Assembly (NCBI GenBank): GCA_964652775.1
Contig: CAZZAM010000010.1
Coordinates: 1-64,000, forward strand
Direction: 5' to 3'
From: UBA11346 sp038060575
GTDB lineage: Bacteria; Planctomycetota; UBA11346
Length of the DNA stretch: 64,000 nt
A model generated the notes under the pieces. It did not search any database. It was not told the DNA's origin and saw only the letters and a list, made by a program, of their open reading frames with translations. Shown one piece after another: positions 8,932 to 16,556 of the stretch. Each line of letters starts with the position of its first letter. The stretch's first letter is position 1. A program made the translations under genes and the position numbers.

Positions 8932-9392
8932 AACCTGCAACCTCACCAGGCTCGGACGGAGTCCTCGCCGNNNNNNNNNNNNNNNNNNNNNNNNNNNNNN
9001 NNNNNNNNNNNNNNNNNNNNNNNNNNNNNNNNNNNNNNNNNNNNNNNNNNNNNNNNNNNNNNNNNNNNNNTCGCTCGGCGCCGACGCCACGCCCGTGGCC
9101 TCGCGTCGGCTGCGCCGATGCCCTATCTACTTCAACGCGATGAATCTCCCCCACCCGGGCTCAGGCAGAGCCTTCGCCGTCGCTCGGCGCCGACGCCACG
9201 CCCGTGGCCTCGCGTCGGCTGCGCCGATGCCCTAGGGACATTCATGTGAAATATTACGCCCACCCGGGCTCAGGCAGAGCCTTCGCCGTCGCTCGGCGCC
9301 GACTCCCCTTACGGGGACTCGCGTCCCGCACAGCGGGATGCCCTCGCTCCCCACCCCAAGGAAGCGCTCTATCCAGATTGAGCTACAGTCCG
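8932..9392 (-). repeat. Expanded tRNA-Pro-like element with tandem hairpin units and a 100-N gap
   Basis: On the minus strand it begins with the 5' half of a tRNA-Pro copy (9392-9350, through anticodon loop TTGGGGTGG). About 109-bp tandem units follow, each with two or three short hairpins, and it ends at 8950-8932 with AGGTTGCAGGTTCAA, the tRNA variable loop and T-arm. No acceptor 3' strand follows. The hairpin stems differ between units but stay paired (TCCCGC/GCGGGA in one, TCGGC/GCCGA in two others). Ns at 8971-9070 interrupt one unit. No credible gene lies between 8610 and 9449. Confidence 0.65.
9350..9392 (-). pseudogene. 5' half of a tRNA-Pro copy
   Basis: These 43 nt match positions 8825-8867 of the intact tRNA-Pro almost base for base: acceptor 5' strand CGGACTG, D-arm, and anticodon stem and loop. 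The match then stops and hairpin-repeat sequence replaces the rest. It cannot fold as a functional tRNA because the T-arm and acceptor 3' strand are missing at this place. Confidence 0.8.
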
Positions 9393-9449
9393 GTACAACG
9401 GCAACGGATCGTGCAAGATTGCCCCATGGGTCAAGGGCATGACGCCTCG

Positions 9450-10940
9450 TCAGACCGGCGACGGCAGACCCAATCGCACATACTGCTCTGCCGGGGCCTC
9501 GTTTTCGCGCATGAGACGGACCAGGTGGTCGATCATCATACGTTCAACCGCAGCGTCCTGCAGTGGCCGTTGCTGATGCGGATCAGCAAGAATGTCATAG
9601 AGGAACGTGCCGGACCATCGGGGATTCGCGATGGTGTCCGCCTTCCCTGGCAGCCGTGCGGGCACGCGCATCACCGGCACCCCCTGAGTGAAGCCAAACG
9701 CGGGATGCTTCTCCCATTCCTGCAATTCCTTCACCGCAAAGCGTGCATTCATGTGCGTCGGCATCACCGTGTACTCGTAGAGCGGAGCGTTATCCGGCGT
9801 GCCTGCGCCGCGCATGTACACGTAGCGTCCATCAGTGACGTTCACATGTCCACCATGGATACCAAACAAACCTGCCTGCCGGACCGGCGTGTCGTCAGCA
9901 ACCGTACGCAGCAGACTGTGGCCTTGCACGTCGGATGGGATCGGGCGCCCGAAGAAATCGAGGATGGTCGGCCCGAAGTCGATCGTCTGCACGAGGCTGT
10001 TGCGTTGCACACCGGCCACCTGGCTGCGCGGGTCCCAGATCCACAGCGGGATATGGGCGATCTCCTGATAGAACGGCTGGACGCACTTGGCCCACCAATC
10101 GTGCTCACCCATGAGAAATCCATGGTCGGTGTTGACGATGAGCAACGTATCCTTCCACATGTCTTGCTCGTCCATGACATCAAGAACTCTGCCCAGGTTG
10201 GCGTCGCAGAACGACATCAGAGCGGCAAACATGCAGTGGATATGATGGACCGTCTCTTTGTCCTGGGTGATCGGCGCATACGGCGGCCAATCAAAGTGCG
10301 GACCGCGGTAGTCATGCGGATACAAATCCTGCCAACGCTTCTGCGAAAAGAACGGCTCATGTGGATCGAAGGTTTCGATCTGCACGAACCAGTTGTCGAA
10401 GTCCTTGTTGCGGCGGATGTGGTCAATGCCCTGGGAAAATGTGATGTGCTGTGGCATGTCCTCATCACGCTTCATCCACCAGCGGTTGATCCAATCCTGT
10501 CGGCGCTTGGGATACTTGCTGAAGGGCAGGAGTTGCTCGCCTTCGTCGACCGGACCAGCCCACCCCTTCCACGCATCGCCTTCCTGACCGCGGACGAACT
10601 CACAGGTCGAGTAGCGGTTGTGGTAAGTGGCGCCACCATCTTCCCAATAGTGATAGTGATCGGTAACGGTGTGCGTGTGAACACCGCTCTCCTTGAGAAT
10701 CTGCGGCACCGAGTGATCGAATGGTTCGAGTGGACCCCAGGAACGATGCAGGAAGTTGTAGCGCCCGGTATGCATCTCGCGCCGCGCCGGCATGCACGGC
10801 ATCGAGCCGACATACGCATTCTGGAACTGCGCCGTGCGCTTGGCCAAACGCTGAAAATTCGGCGTCTGCACCCAGTTGTTGCCGTAGGGCGACAAGAAAT
10901 GTCGACACAGCGTATCGAACATGACGACGATGGCTTTCAC
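9450..10940 (-). CDS. Sulfatase (type I, formylglycine-dependent)
   Basis: This 496-residue enzyme would hydrolyse sulfate esters, probably on a carbohydrate. The type I signature CxPxR is present as CMPAR (about residue 49), where Cys is converted to formylglycine. Metal-binding motifs are the N-terminal VVMFDTL and NTDHGFLMGEH (about residue 230). There is no signal peptide, so it is predicted cytoplasmic, where it would act on imported sulfated fragments. The start is GTG 10940; the protein begins directly at strand 1 of the alkaline-phosphatase fold. No maturation enzyme (FGE or anSME) is in the window. hflX lies 55 bp upstream on the same strand. Confidence 0.92.
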   Translation of the reverse strand: MKAIVVMFDTLCRHFLSPYGNNWVQTPNFQRLAKRTAQFQNAYVGSMPCMPARREMHTGRYNFLHRSWGPLEPFDHSVPQILKESGVHTHTVTDHYHYWEDGGATYHNRYSTCEFVRGQEGDAWKGWAGPVDEGEQLLPFSKYPKRRQDWINRWWMKRDEDMPQHITFSQGIDHIRRNKDFDNWFVQIETFDPHEPFFSQKRWQDLYPHDYRGPHFDWPPYAPITQDKETVHHIHCMFAALMSFCDANLGRVLDVMDEQDMWKDTLLIVNTDHGFLMGEHDWWAKCVQPFYQEIAHIPLWIWDPRSQVAGVQRNSLVQTIDFGPTILDFFGRPIPSDVQGHSLLRTVADDTPVRQAGLFGIHGGHVNVTDGRYVYMRGAGTPDNAPLYEYTVMPTHMNARFAVKELQEWEKHPAFGFTQGVPVMRVPARLPGKADTIANPRWSGTFLYDILADPHQQRPLQDAAVERMMIDHLVRLMRENEAPAEQYVRLGLPSPV

Positions 10941-10994
10941 GTACCGGTACTCCTGGGCTGTGCCTGCGACCTCGGACTATCCGCGCACGCGGGA

Positions 10995-12305
10995 TTACCC
11001 TACGGCAACCGACGCTGCGACAACCAACTTAGGATGGTCGCGCAATTCGGCAGTTAGGTGCTCATCGGCAAGAATGGTGAGGATCGCGTCATCGCCTTCA
11101 TAAAGCTCGGACTCGATCCGGGCGCGACTGCGGATGAATGCGCCGAGCGCGCCGTCAGCGGCGCTGAAGCGGACCGTGAGCCGGCTTTGCCGACGATCGA
11201 TTGCCTGGCTGATAGCTTCTTTCAATTCCGTCAAACCAAGACCGGTCAAGGCGCTGACCGACACCGCGTGACGATAGCGCTTGCGAAACGAACCAACCAA
11301 AGCCTTGGAATACACGCGGTCAGCCTTATTGAACGCCACGATCGCCGGCACCTTGTCGGCGGTTATCGTGGTCAGTACTTCTTCGACTGCAGCGATCTGC
11401 TGTTCCATTGCATGCGCTGAGGAATCGACCACGTGGATCAGTAGATCGGCCTCGCGCACCTCGGCCAACGTGGCATGGAAACTGGCAATCAACTTGGGCG
11501 GCAGGTCGCGAATGAAGCCGACTGTATCCGAGATCACCACGTGACTGTGGCGCTCAAGATGCAGTCGCGCCGTGCGCGTGTCGAGGGTCGCAAACAGGCG
11601 ATCCTCAGCGAGCACGCCCGCATTGGTCAATGCGTTCATCAGCGTGGACTTGCCCGCGTTGGTGTAGCCGACCAGGGCAACCTTGAAGCAATCAGCGCGG
11701 CCAGCGACCATGCGCTCGCGGCGTCCGGCGATGGCGTCGAGTTTGTCCTTCAACACCTGAATGCGCTGACGAACATCGCGACGGTCCATCTCGATCTGCT
11801 TTTCACCGGTACCCGTGAGGAAGCCCGATCCGCCGGGCCCACCACCCGCGCGTTGACGATCAAGGTGGGTCCACAATCGACGTAAACGACCTTTGAGGTA
11901 TTCGCTGCGCGCCAACTCGACTGCGAGCCTCGCCTCTTCGGTACGTGCGTTGATGGCGAAGATTTCCAGGATCAACCATTCATAATCGAAGACCGGACGC
12001 TGTACCGCCTCTTCGAGATTGTTCTGCTGCTTGGGTGACAGGCAGCAGTCGAACCAGACTTCGTCTGCGCCGCGTTCTTTGACCAGCTTCGCCAACTCCT
12101 CCATCTTGCCGCTGCCGATATACGTCGCGCCGATTGGGCGCTCGCAGTGTTGCAGCAGACGACCGACGAGCGATCGCTTCGCGGTGTCGAGCAGGCTGGT
12201 CATCTCGGCCGCACGATCCGCCTCTTCCTCGCGCTTGTCCGTAGGCGTGGTCATCACCAGCACAGCCGGGATCGAATCGCGAGACGTCGGTTGCGGTTCT
12301 TTCAT
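10995..12305 (-). CDS. hflX: GTPase HflX
   Basis: This 436-residue GTPase binds the 50S ribosomal subunit and splits stalled ribosomes during stress. The N-terminal HflX domain has the conserved ATYIGSGKMEEL and Gly-rich linker (GGGPGGSGF, GTGEKQIEMDRR). The G domain shows G1 GYTNAGKST (about residue 212), G3 DTVGFIRDLP, and G4 FNKAD. Length matches the family. It may be co-transcribed with the sulfatase gene 55 bp downstream, but their functions are unrelated. Confidence 0.95.
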   Translation of the reverse strand: MKEPQPTSRDSIPAVLVMTTPTDKREEEADRAAEMTSLLDTAKRSLVGRLLQHCERPIGATYIGSGKMEELAKLVKERGADEVWFDCCLSPKQQNNLEEAVQRPVFDYEWLILEIFAINARTEEARLAVELARSEYLKGRLRRLWTHLDRQRAGGGPGGSGFLTGTGEKQIEMDRRDVRQRIQVLKDKLDAIAGRRERMVAGRADCFKVALVGYTNAGKSTLMNALTNAGVLAEDRLFATLDTRTARLHLERHSHVVISDTVGFIRDLPPKLIASFHATLAEVREADLLIHVVDSSAHAMEQQIAAVEEVLTTITADKVPAIVAFNKADRVYSKALVGSFRKRYRHAVSVSALTGLGLTELKEAISQAIDRRQSRLTVRFSAADGALGAFIRSRARIESELYEGDDAILTILADEHLTAELRDHPKLVVAASVAVG

Positions 12306-12370
12306 GCAGTCTTCACCGAAATATCACCACGGCCGCAGGTTGAACAAGCGACGATTCCATCGCCATACGA

Positions 12371-13270
12371 TCATGAACACGCCACGCCGATGGCGCCAGC
12401 AACGGCCACCACAGCCCCGATCCAAGCCATTGCCGATGGACGATCACCCTCAACGATCCAGGCCACTGGCATGACTAACACCGGCACCAGCGCCAGGACC
12501 GCCTGCACCGTTGCGGCTGGAGCTTGGATCAATGCCCACTGATAGCAGACCACCCCAGCCGCTGGACCACAAAAGGCGGTTCCGATCAACCAGCACCAAC
12601 CACGGAGCCGCGAGATCGTCCGGGTTGGGACCGCACCAGAGCGGGCCGACACCATCCAGCCAGCGGTAAACGCGGCGACGCTGCCACCTAAGTTGCGGAC
12701 AAATGCCGCACCGATTCCGCCAGCAAGGCCGATCAGCAGCAGACCGCTGCCATCGCCAGCGTGAGCTGCCTGCCGAGTCAGGACTCCAGCCATCGCCAGC
12801 CCGCAAGCCGACAGTAATCCCATATAGATGCCTGCTCGCAGGTGGCGAGCATCTACCTTGGGCAAAGCCTTCGGTCCGAGCGCAAGCGCCACTCCAACGA
12901 TGGTCATGCAAATCCAAGCGATCTGGGCAGGACGCGGTGCGCTGCCCAACCATAACCATTCAATAATGCCCGCGATTGGCGCCGCGAGACATTGGGTTAG
13001 GAGAACGATGAGGCGCGGACCGACCAACTCATAGCCGCGATACATGGCGAGATCGCCAATACCGAGTCCAACCGCACCTGACGCGAGCAGCCAGAGAAAT
13101 GCATGACCATGGGGAAGTGTGCCGACAAACGGCAATAGCACTCCAAGTAGGATGAGCGCGATGACGAGGCGCCAACGATTTGCATACGATCCGCCGAGGG
13201 CCGCCGCTGCGCGTGCCGCACCGATCACCGAACAGGTCCATAACAGGACGGTGAGGAACGCGGCCGTCAT
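12371..13270 (-). CDS. EamA/DMT-family transporter
   Basis: This 299-residue integral membrane protein has about ten hydrophobic helices in two repeats of five, as in drug/metabolite transporters of the EamA family. The second half ends with WALIQAPAATVQAVLALVPVLVMPVAWIVEGDRP, split here as the typical EamA terminal motif with P and E residues between helices 9 and 10. ATG 13270 overlaps the stop of the upstream methyltransferase by 4 nt (ATGA), which decides the start and implies translational coupling. Substrate unknown. Confidence 0.88.
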   Translation of the reverse strand: MTAAFLTVLLWTCSVIGAARAAAALGGSYANRWRLVIALILLGVLLPFVGTLPHGHAFLWLLASGAVGLGIGDLAMYRGYELVGPRLIVLLTQCLAAPIAGIIEWLWLGSAPRPAQIAWICMTIVGVALALGPKALPKVDARHLRAGIYMGLLSACGLAMAGVLTRQAAHAGDGSGLLLIGLAGGIGAAFVRNLGGSVAAFTAGWMVSARSGAVPTRTISRLRGWCWLIGTAFCGPAAGVVCYQWALIQAPAATVQAVLALVPVLVMPVAWIVEGDRPSAMAWIGAVVAVAGAIGVACS

Positions 13271-14001
13271 GATGCTGACGGCGTGCGCACAAACATCTCC
13301 CACATCCCAATCGCACCCGCGACTGCGGCGTTCAGTGATTCGGTCGGTCCTGACATGGGCAAGGTCAACCGTTCAGAACAGACTGCCAACCACGACTCGG
13401 GAATTCCTTCTGCCTCGCCGCCTACGACTAGCCAGCGACGACCAAGCGACAGTGCCATTGGCGACTGACCACCACGCGGCACCAGGGCGCACAGCGCGGC
13501 GCCAACGAGAGCCTCCGGAGTAGCCATGCGATGCAGACGAAGCGCGGCCAGTGCCCCGGCACTCGCCTGCACGACTTTCGCAGCGTACGGATCAGCCCCA
13601 CCGGATAACACCACCTGCTGAATGCCAAAGGCGGCAGCCGTCCGCAGCAGGGTTCCGAGATTGCCTGGGTCAGCAACGTCAACGAGAACCAAACCACCAG
13701 CAGTTAAATCCAGTGTCGCCTGGGTTGGCAGGGCGAATACGGCTGCGTATCCAGACGCTGTCGCCGCGGCACTCAATTTGGCCGCAACACGGGCGGAGGT
13801 TCGCGTCACCTCGTCCCATCCCGCTGGTAGCTCCAGATCTTCGCGCACAAGCAGCATGATCGGCTGCCATCCAGCGGACAGAAAGCCGTCGATCGCGCGG
13901 CGTCCCTCAACCAGAAACTGACCAGCTACACGCCGGCCAGCCGAGTCGTGGAGGGCAATCAACCGCTTTACCTGTGGATTGTCAGTGGAAGCCAGATGCA
14001 C
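13267..14001 (-). CDS. SpoU/TrmH-family RNA 2'-O-methyltransferase
   Basis: This 244-residue protein has the N-terminal substrate-binding domain (NPQVKRLIALHDSAGRR, GQFLVEGRRAI) and the C-terminal SPOUT knot. The three motifs are DPGNLGTLLRTAAAFG, VVGGEAEGIP and LPMSGPTESLNAAVAGAI. It would methylate ribose in rRNA or tRNA using S-adenosylmethionine. The domain layout is closest to the RlmB/TsnR-type 23S rRNA enzymes, but the exact target is not clear. Its stop overlaps the start of the transporter gene. Confidence 0.9.
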   Translation of the reverse strand: MHLASTDNPQVKRLIALHDSAGRRVAGQFLVEGRRAIDGFLSAGWQPIMLLVREDLELPAGWDEVTRTSARVAAKLSAAATASGYAAVFALPTQATLDLTAGGLVLVDVADPGNLGTLLRTAAAFGIQQVVLSGGADPYAAKVVQASAGALAALRLHRMATPEALVGAALCALVPRGGQSPMALSLGRRWLVVGGEAEGIPESWLAVCSERLTLPMSGPTESLNAAVAGAIGMWEMFVRTPSAS

Positions 14002-14139
14002 GGCAGCTTCCTACGGGTCGGCCGCCGATCCTATATGGGTCTGTATAGATAGCAAAGGCTACACTCAATATGATGGGTTCCGTTGACCTGGGCAGGCAAC
14101 TCTGTAAATCGTTGCAACTGATGCACTGGGAAACCACCT

Positions 14140-14634
14140 GTGGCCATCGCTGAAAAAACCCTGCCGTCACCGCGCCTGTCCCAAGTGTTGGTCGCTAAGA
14201 CCTTCACCTTGTTGTCAGCCGACGCCGACAAGCGCACCGTTATCCAGCAACTCGCCGAGGCCTTGGTGAAAACCAAGCGCGTCACCTCGGAGCAATCTCT
14301 GGTGGTCCTCGACGAAGCGATGAAACGCGAACAGGTTGGATCTACTGGGATTGGTCACGGTATTGCCATTCCCCACTGCCGCTCGTCGCTGGTCAAAGAC
14401 ATCCTTTGCTCCTATGGTCACTGCGAAGCTGGCCTGGATTTTGACAGCCTGGACGGCGAACCGGTCCATTCCGTCTTTCTCCTGGTAACGCCGCCAGACT
14501 TGAAGGCCCAGCACCTCCAGTTGATGAAGAATTTTGCCAGTCAAATTCGCAAGGAGCACTTCTGCGAGTTCCTGCGCCAGGTTTCCTCTGGTCAGAGTTT
14601 ATTGGATCTGCTCATTGAGTTCGAGAACCGTTGA
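14140..14634 (+). CDS. PTS EIIA (fructose/nitrogen-type) domain protein
   Basis: This 164-residue single-domain protein belongs to the PTS EIIA type 2 family. The phosphorylated histidine lies in GIGHGIAIPHCRS (about residue 80). GTG 14140 follows AACCACCT, a weak ribosome-binding site. No EIIB or EIIC transporter gene is nearby, so a regulatory role like EIIA(Ntr) (PtsN) is more likely than sugar transport. The next gene encodes a second EIIA and overlaps by 4 nt. Confidence 0.88.
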   Translation: MAIAEKTLPSPRLSQVLVAKTFTLLSADADKRTVIQQLAEALVKTKRVTSEQSLVVLDEAMKREQVGSTGIGHGIAIPHCRSSLVKDILCSYGHCEAGLDFDSLDGEPVHSVFLLVTPPDLKAQHLQLMKNFASQIRKEHFCEFLRQVSSGQSLLDLLIEFENR

Positions 14635-15116
14635 TTGCGCAGTCACTGCGATTGAGCCAAATCCCCAACATCGCTGATCTGCTGGATCCAACCAAGATCA
14701 TCTGTCTGCCGGGCCAGCCATCCAAGTCGCTGGTCATCTCCGCGCTTGCCGATCTTGCGACCGCTGATCTGGAGGCTCATGACCGGGTCGCCTTCATCCG
14801 CGCCGTGCTGGAACGTGAAGATGTTACAACAACCGCCCTTGGTGATGGGGTTGCCATACCCCATGCACGTAGTCCAGCGGTACCGCGCTGCCGTATTGCC
14901 ATTGCCACCATACCCAGAGGTGTCGCCTGGGATGCGCCCGACGGTAGGCCAGTGACCTTAGCCTTGATGATAGCAGCCCGAGAGGTGGATCATGCCGAAC
15001 ATCTGCGCGTCATGGCCATGCTCGCCCAACGGCTGCGCCGACCGGGACTGGCCGCGCTTACCAGCACCTTGACCGACCCTACTTCCATACGTGCCGCTCT
15101 ACTTGGGCAGGGTTGA
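14631..15116 (+). CDS. Second PTS EIIA domain protein
   Basis: This 161-residue EIIA type 2 protein has the phospho-acceptor motif LGDGVAIPHARSP (about residue 75). TTG 14631 overlaps the preceding TGA (TTGA), so the pair is translationally coupled. The two proteins differ strongly in sequence, so this is not a recent duplication. Two adjacent regulatory EIIA proteins without a permease suggest an atypical phosphorelay, perhaps with one partner receiving phosphate from NPr/HPr encoded elsewhere. Confidence 0.87.
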   Translation: MIAQSLRLSQIPNIADLLDPTKIICLPGQPSKSLVISALADLATADLEAHDRVAFIRAVLEREDVTTTALGDGVAIPHARSPAVPRCRIAIATIPRGVAWDAPDGRPVTLALMIAAREVDHAEHLRVMAMLAQRLRRPGLAALTSTLTDPTSIRAALLGQG

Positions 15117-15165
15117 CCGCCCCAGGGTGCCTTATAGCCTGCCCGGCCCTTTCGAGGAACCCCAC

Positions 15166-16437
15166 ATGCCTACCGCCGCGCTGCCCCCCTGCGCCCAGGT
15201 CCTCGCCGCCAGCGAACGTCCTTCACCTGCCCAGATCCGTCGGCTCCGCCTCGCGGTTGGCCAGGATGTCGAAGAGCGTACCCGCCTAACCGCTGTCGTC
15301 GCCGATGGTGGTAGCTTCGGCAAGGACAAGGTTCGACTTGCCATTGCGAACTACGCGATCGGTCGCTTCGCCGATGCCGAAGACCTGATCGAAAGCAAGG
15401 ATGCCTACGGTCAGCTCGTGCTCGGCTTGATGGAAGTTGAACTCGGTGAGTTCGCCGAAGCCAAGGCCCATCTCGCTGCCGCCGCGAAGACGATTCCCGA
15501 AGCCAAAGCCGAGTTGGTCCGCGCGCTGATCGGCAGCGGTGCCACCGATGAGGCCGACAAGGCGCTGCAAAGCGTGCCTCAGGGTCCAGACCGCGAGTTC
15601 CTCAGTGGCGCAGTCTCTGAGCTCAAAGGCAATACCGAAGCCGCGATCAAGGCCTACGAAGCCGCCCTCGAGGGCGATGGCGAACACATTGAAGCCGCAT
15701 TCAAGCTCGGCGTGCTGCTTGATCGTATCGGCGACGACGAACTCGCTGCTGAACATTACCTTGTGTGCGCTGACGCTTGGCCTGCCTATCTGCCCGGCGT
15801 TCTGAACCTCGGTATGCTTTACGACGAGCGCAGCGAATCGAACGCGGCGGTCGACTGCTTCCGGCAGGTTTTGGCCTACAATCCGCGTCATCGCCGAGCC
15901 GCCTCGCTGCTCCGCGACGCCCGCTCTAGCCGCTCGATGTTCTACGACGAGAAAGAAGAGCGCGAACGCGAACGCATGGAGAAGATCATGCGCACCAGCG
16001 TGAACGACTTCGAACTCTCGGTCCGCAGCCGTAACTGCCTGGCCAAGATGAACATCTTTACGCTCGGTGACCTGCTGCGCATTTCCGAATCCGAAATGCT
16101 TTCGTACAAGAACTTTGGTGAGACTTCGCTGAAGGAAGTGCGCGAGATGCTCGCCGTCCGCGGCCTCCGTCTGGGCATGTATCGCGACGAGAGCGAGCAT
16201 GGACCAACCAAGGCAGATCAGAAAATGCTCGGCGAAAACATCGAAAAACTCGAACTCACCCCACGTGCGGCTCAGGTCGTGACCGATCTCGGCATCACCC
16301 GTATTGGCGATCTCGCACAATACTCCGACCTCGACCTCTACCGCGCCAAAGGCTCGGGCCAGAGCGTGGTTCAAGAGATCTCAACCGCACTCGGCGCCTG
16401 CGGCGTCAGCCTGCGCAAGCCAGAGGTCCGCTTCTAA
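15166..16437 (+). CDS. TPR protein with RNA polymerase alpha-CTD-like domain
   Basis: This 423-residue protein starts with a helical region, then several TPR-like repeats (about residues 50-270, for example AAFKLGVLLDRIGDDELAA and GVLNLGMLYDERSESNAA). An RpoA C-terminal-domain-like helix-hairpin module follows (about 285-345: FELSVRSRNCLAKMNIFTLG, then SYKNFGETSLKEVREML). A second, weaker helix-hairpin-helix copy is at the end (LELTPRAAQVVTDLGITRIG). The alpha CTD of RNA polymerase contacts DNA UP elements and activators, so this may be a transcription-associated adaptor. ATG 15166 has GAGGAA 8 nt upstream. A hairpin terminator follows at 16471. Confidence 0.82.
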   Translation: MPTAALPPCAQVLAASERPSPAQIRRLRLAVGQDVEERTRLTAVVADGGSFGKDKVRLAIANYAIGRFADAEDLIESKDAYGQLVLGLMEVELGEFAEAKAHLAAAAKTIPEAKAELVRALIGSGATDEADKALQSVPQGPDREFLSGAVSELKGNTEAAIKAYEAALEGDGEHIEAAFKLGVLLDRIGDDELAAEHYLVCADAWPAYLPGVLNLGMLYDERSESNAAVDCFRQVLAYNPRHRRAASLLRDARSSRSMFYDEKEERERERMEKIMRTSVNDFELSVRSRNCLAKMNIFTLGDLLRISESEMLSYKNFGETSLKEVREMLAVRGLRLGMYRDESEHGPTKADQKMLGENIEKLELTPRAAQVVTDLGITRIGDLAQYSDLDLYRAKGSGQSVVQEISTALGACGVSLRKPEVRF

Positions 16438-16470
16438 AGCGACCTCTCGCGGTCGTCGTCACCTGACAGC

Positions 16471-16503
16471 ACAACCACGGCGGCTACCGCCGTGGTTGTT
16501 GTC
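16471..16503 (+). terminator. Hairpin terminator after the TPR/alphaCTD gene
   Basis: A 12-13 bp stem (ACAACCACGGCGG with its complement) around a CTAC loop is followed by a short T-rich run (TTGTTGTCT). It lies 34 bp after the TPR/alphaCTD stop and before the GH13 gene. Confidence 0.6.
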
Positions 16504-16556
16504 TGCATAGACAAGGCGCTCAGGCCGTAGGTGTCGATACTGGCAACACCTGGGAC

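Noticed and set aside
8446..8932. Open frames across tRNA-Pro on both strands
   Set aside because: They translate tRNA and terminator sequence (for example GFEPATSSTPRKRS), a well-known kind of spurious protein.
9074..9300. Possible CRISPR array (109-bp period)
   Set aside because: Units are long, imperfect and hairpin-rich, spacing sequence is only about 28 nt, and no cas genes are near.
9204..11057. 617-codon plus-strand open frame
   Set aside because: It is antisense to the sulfatase and begins in hairpin repeats; composition is that of a shadow frame. The sulfatase has full family motifs.
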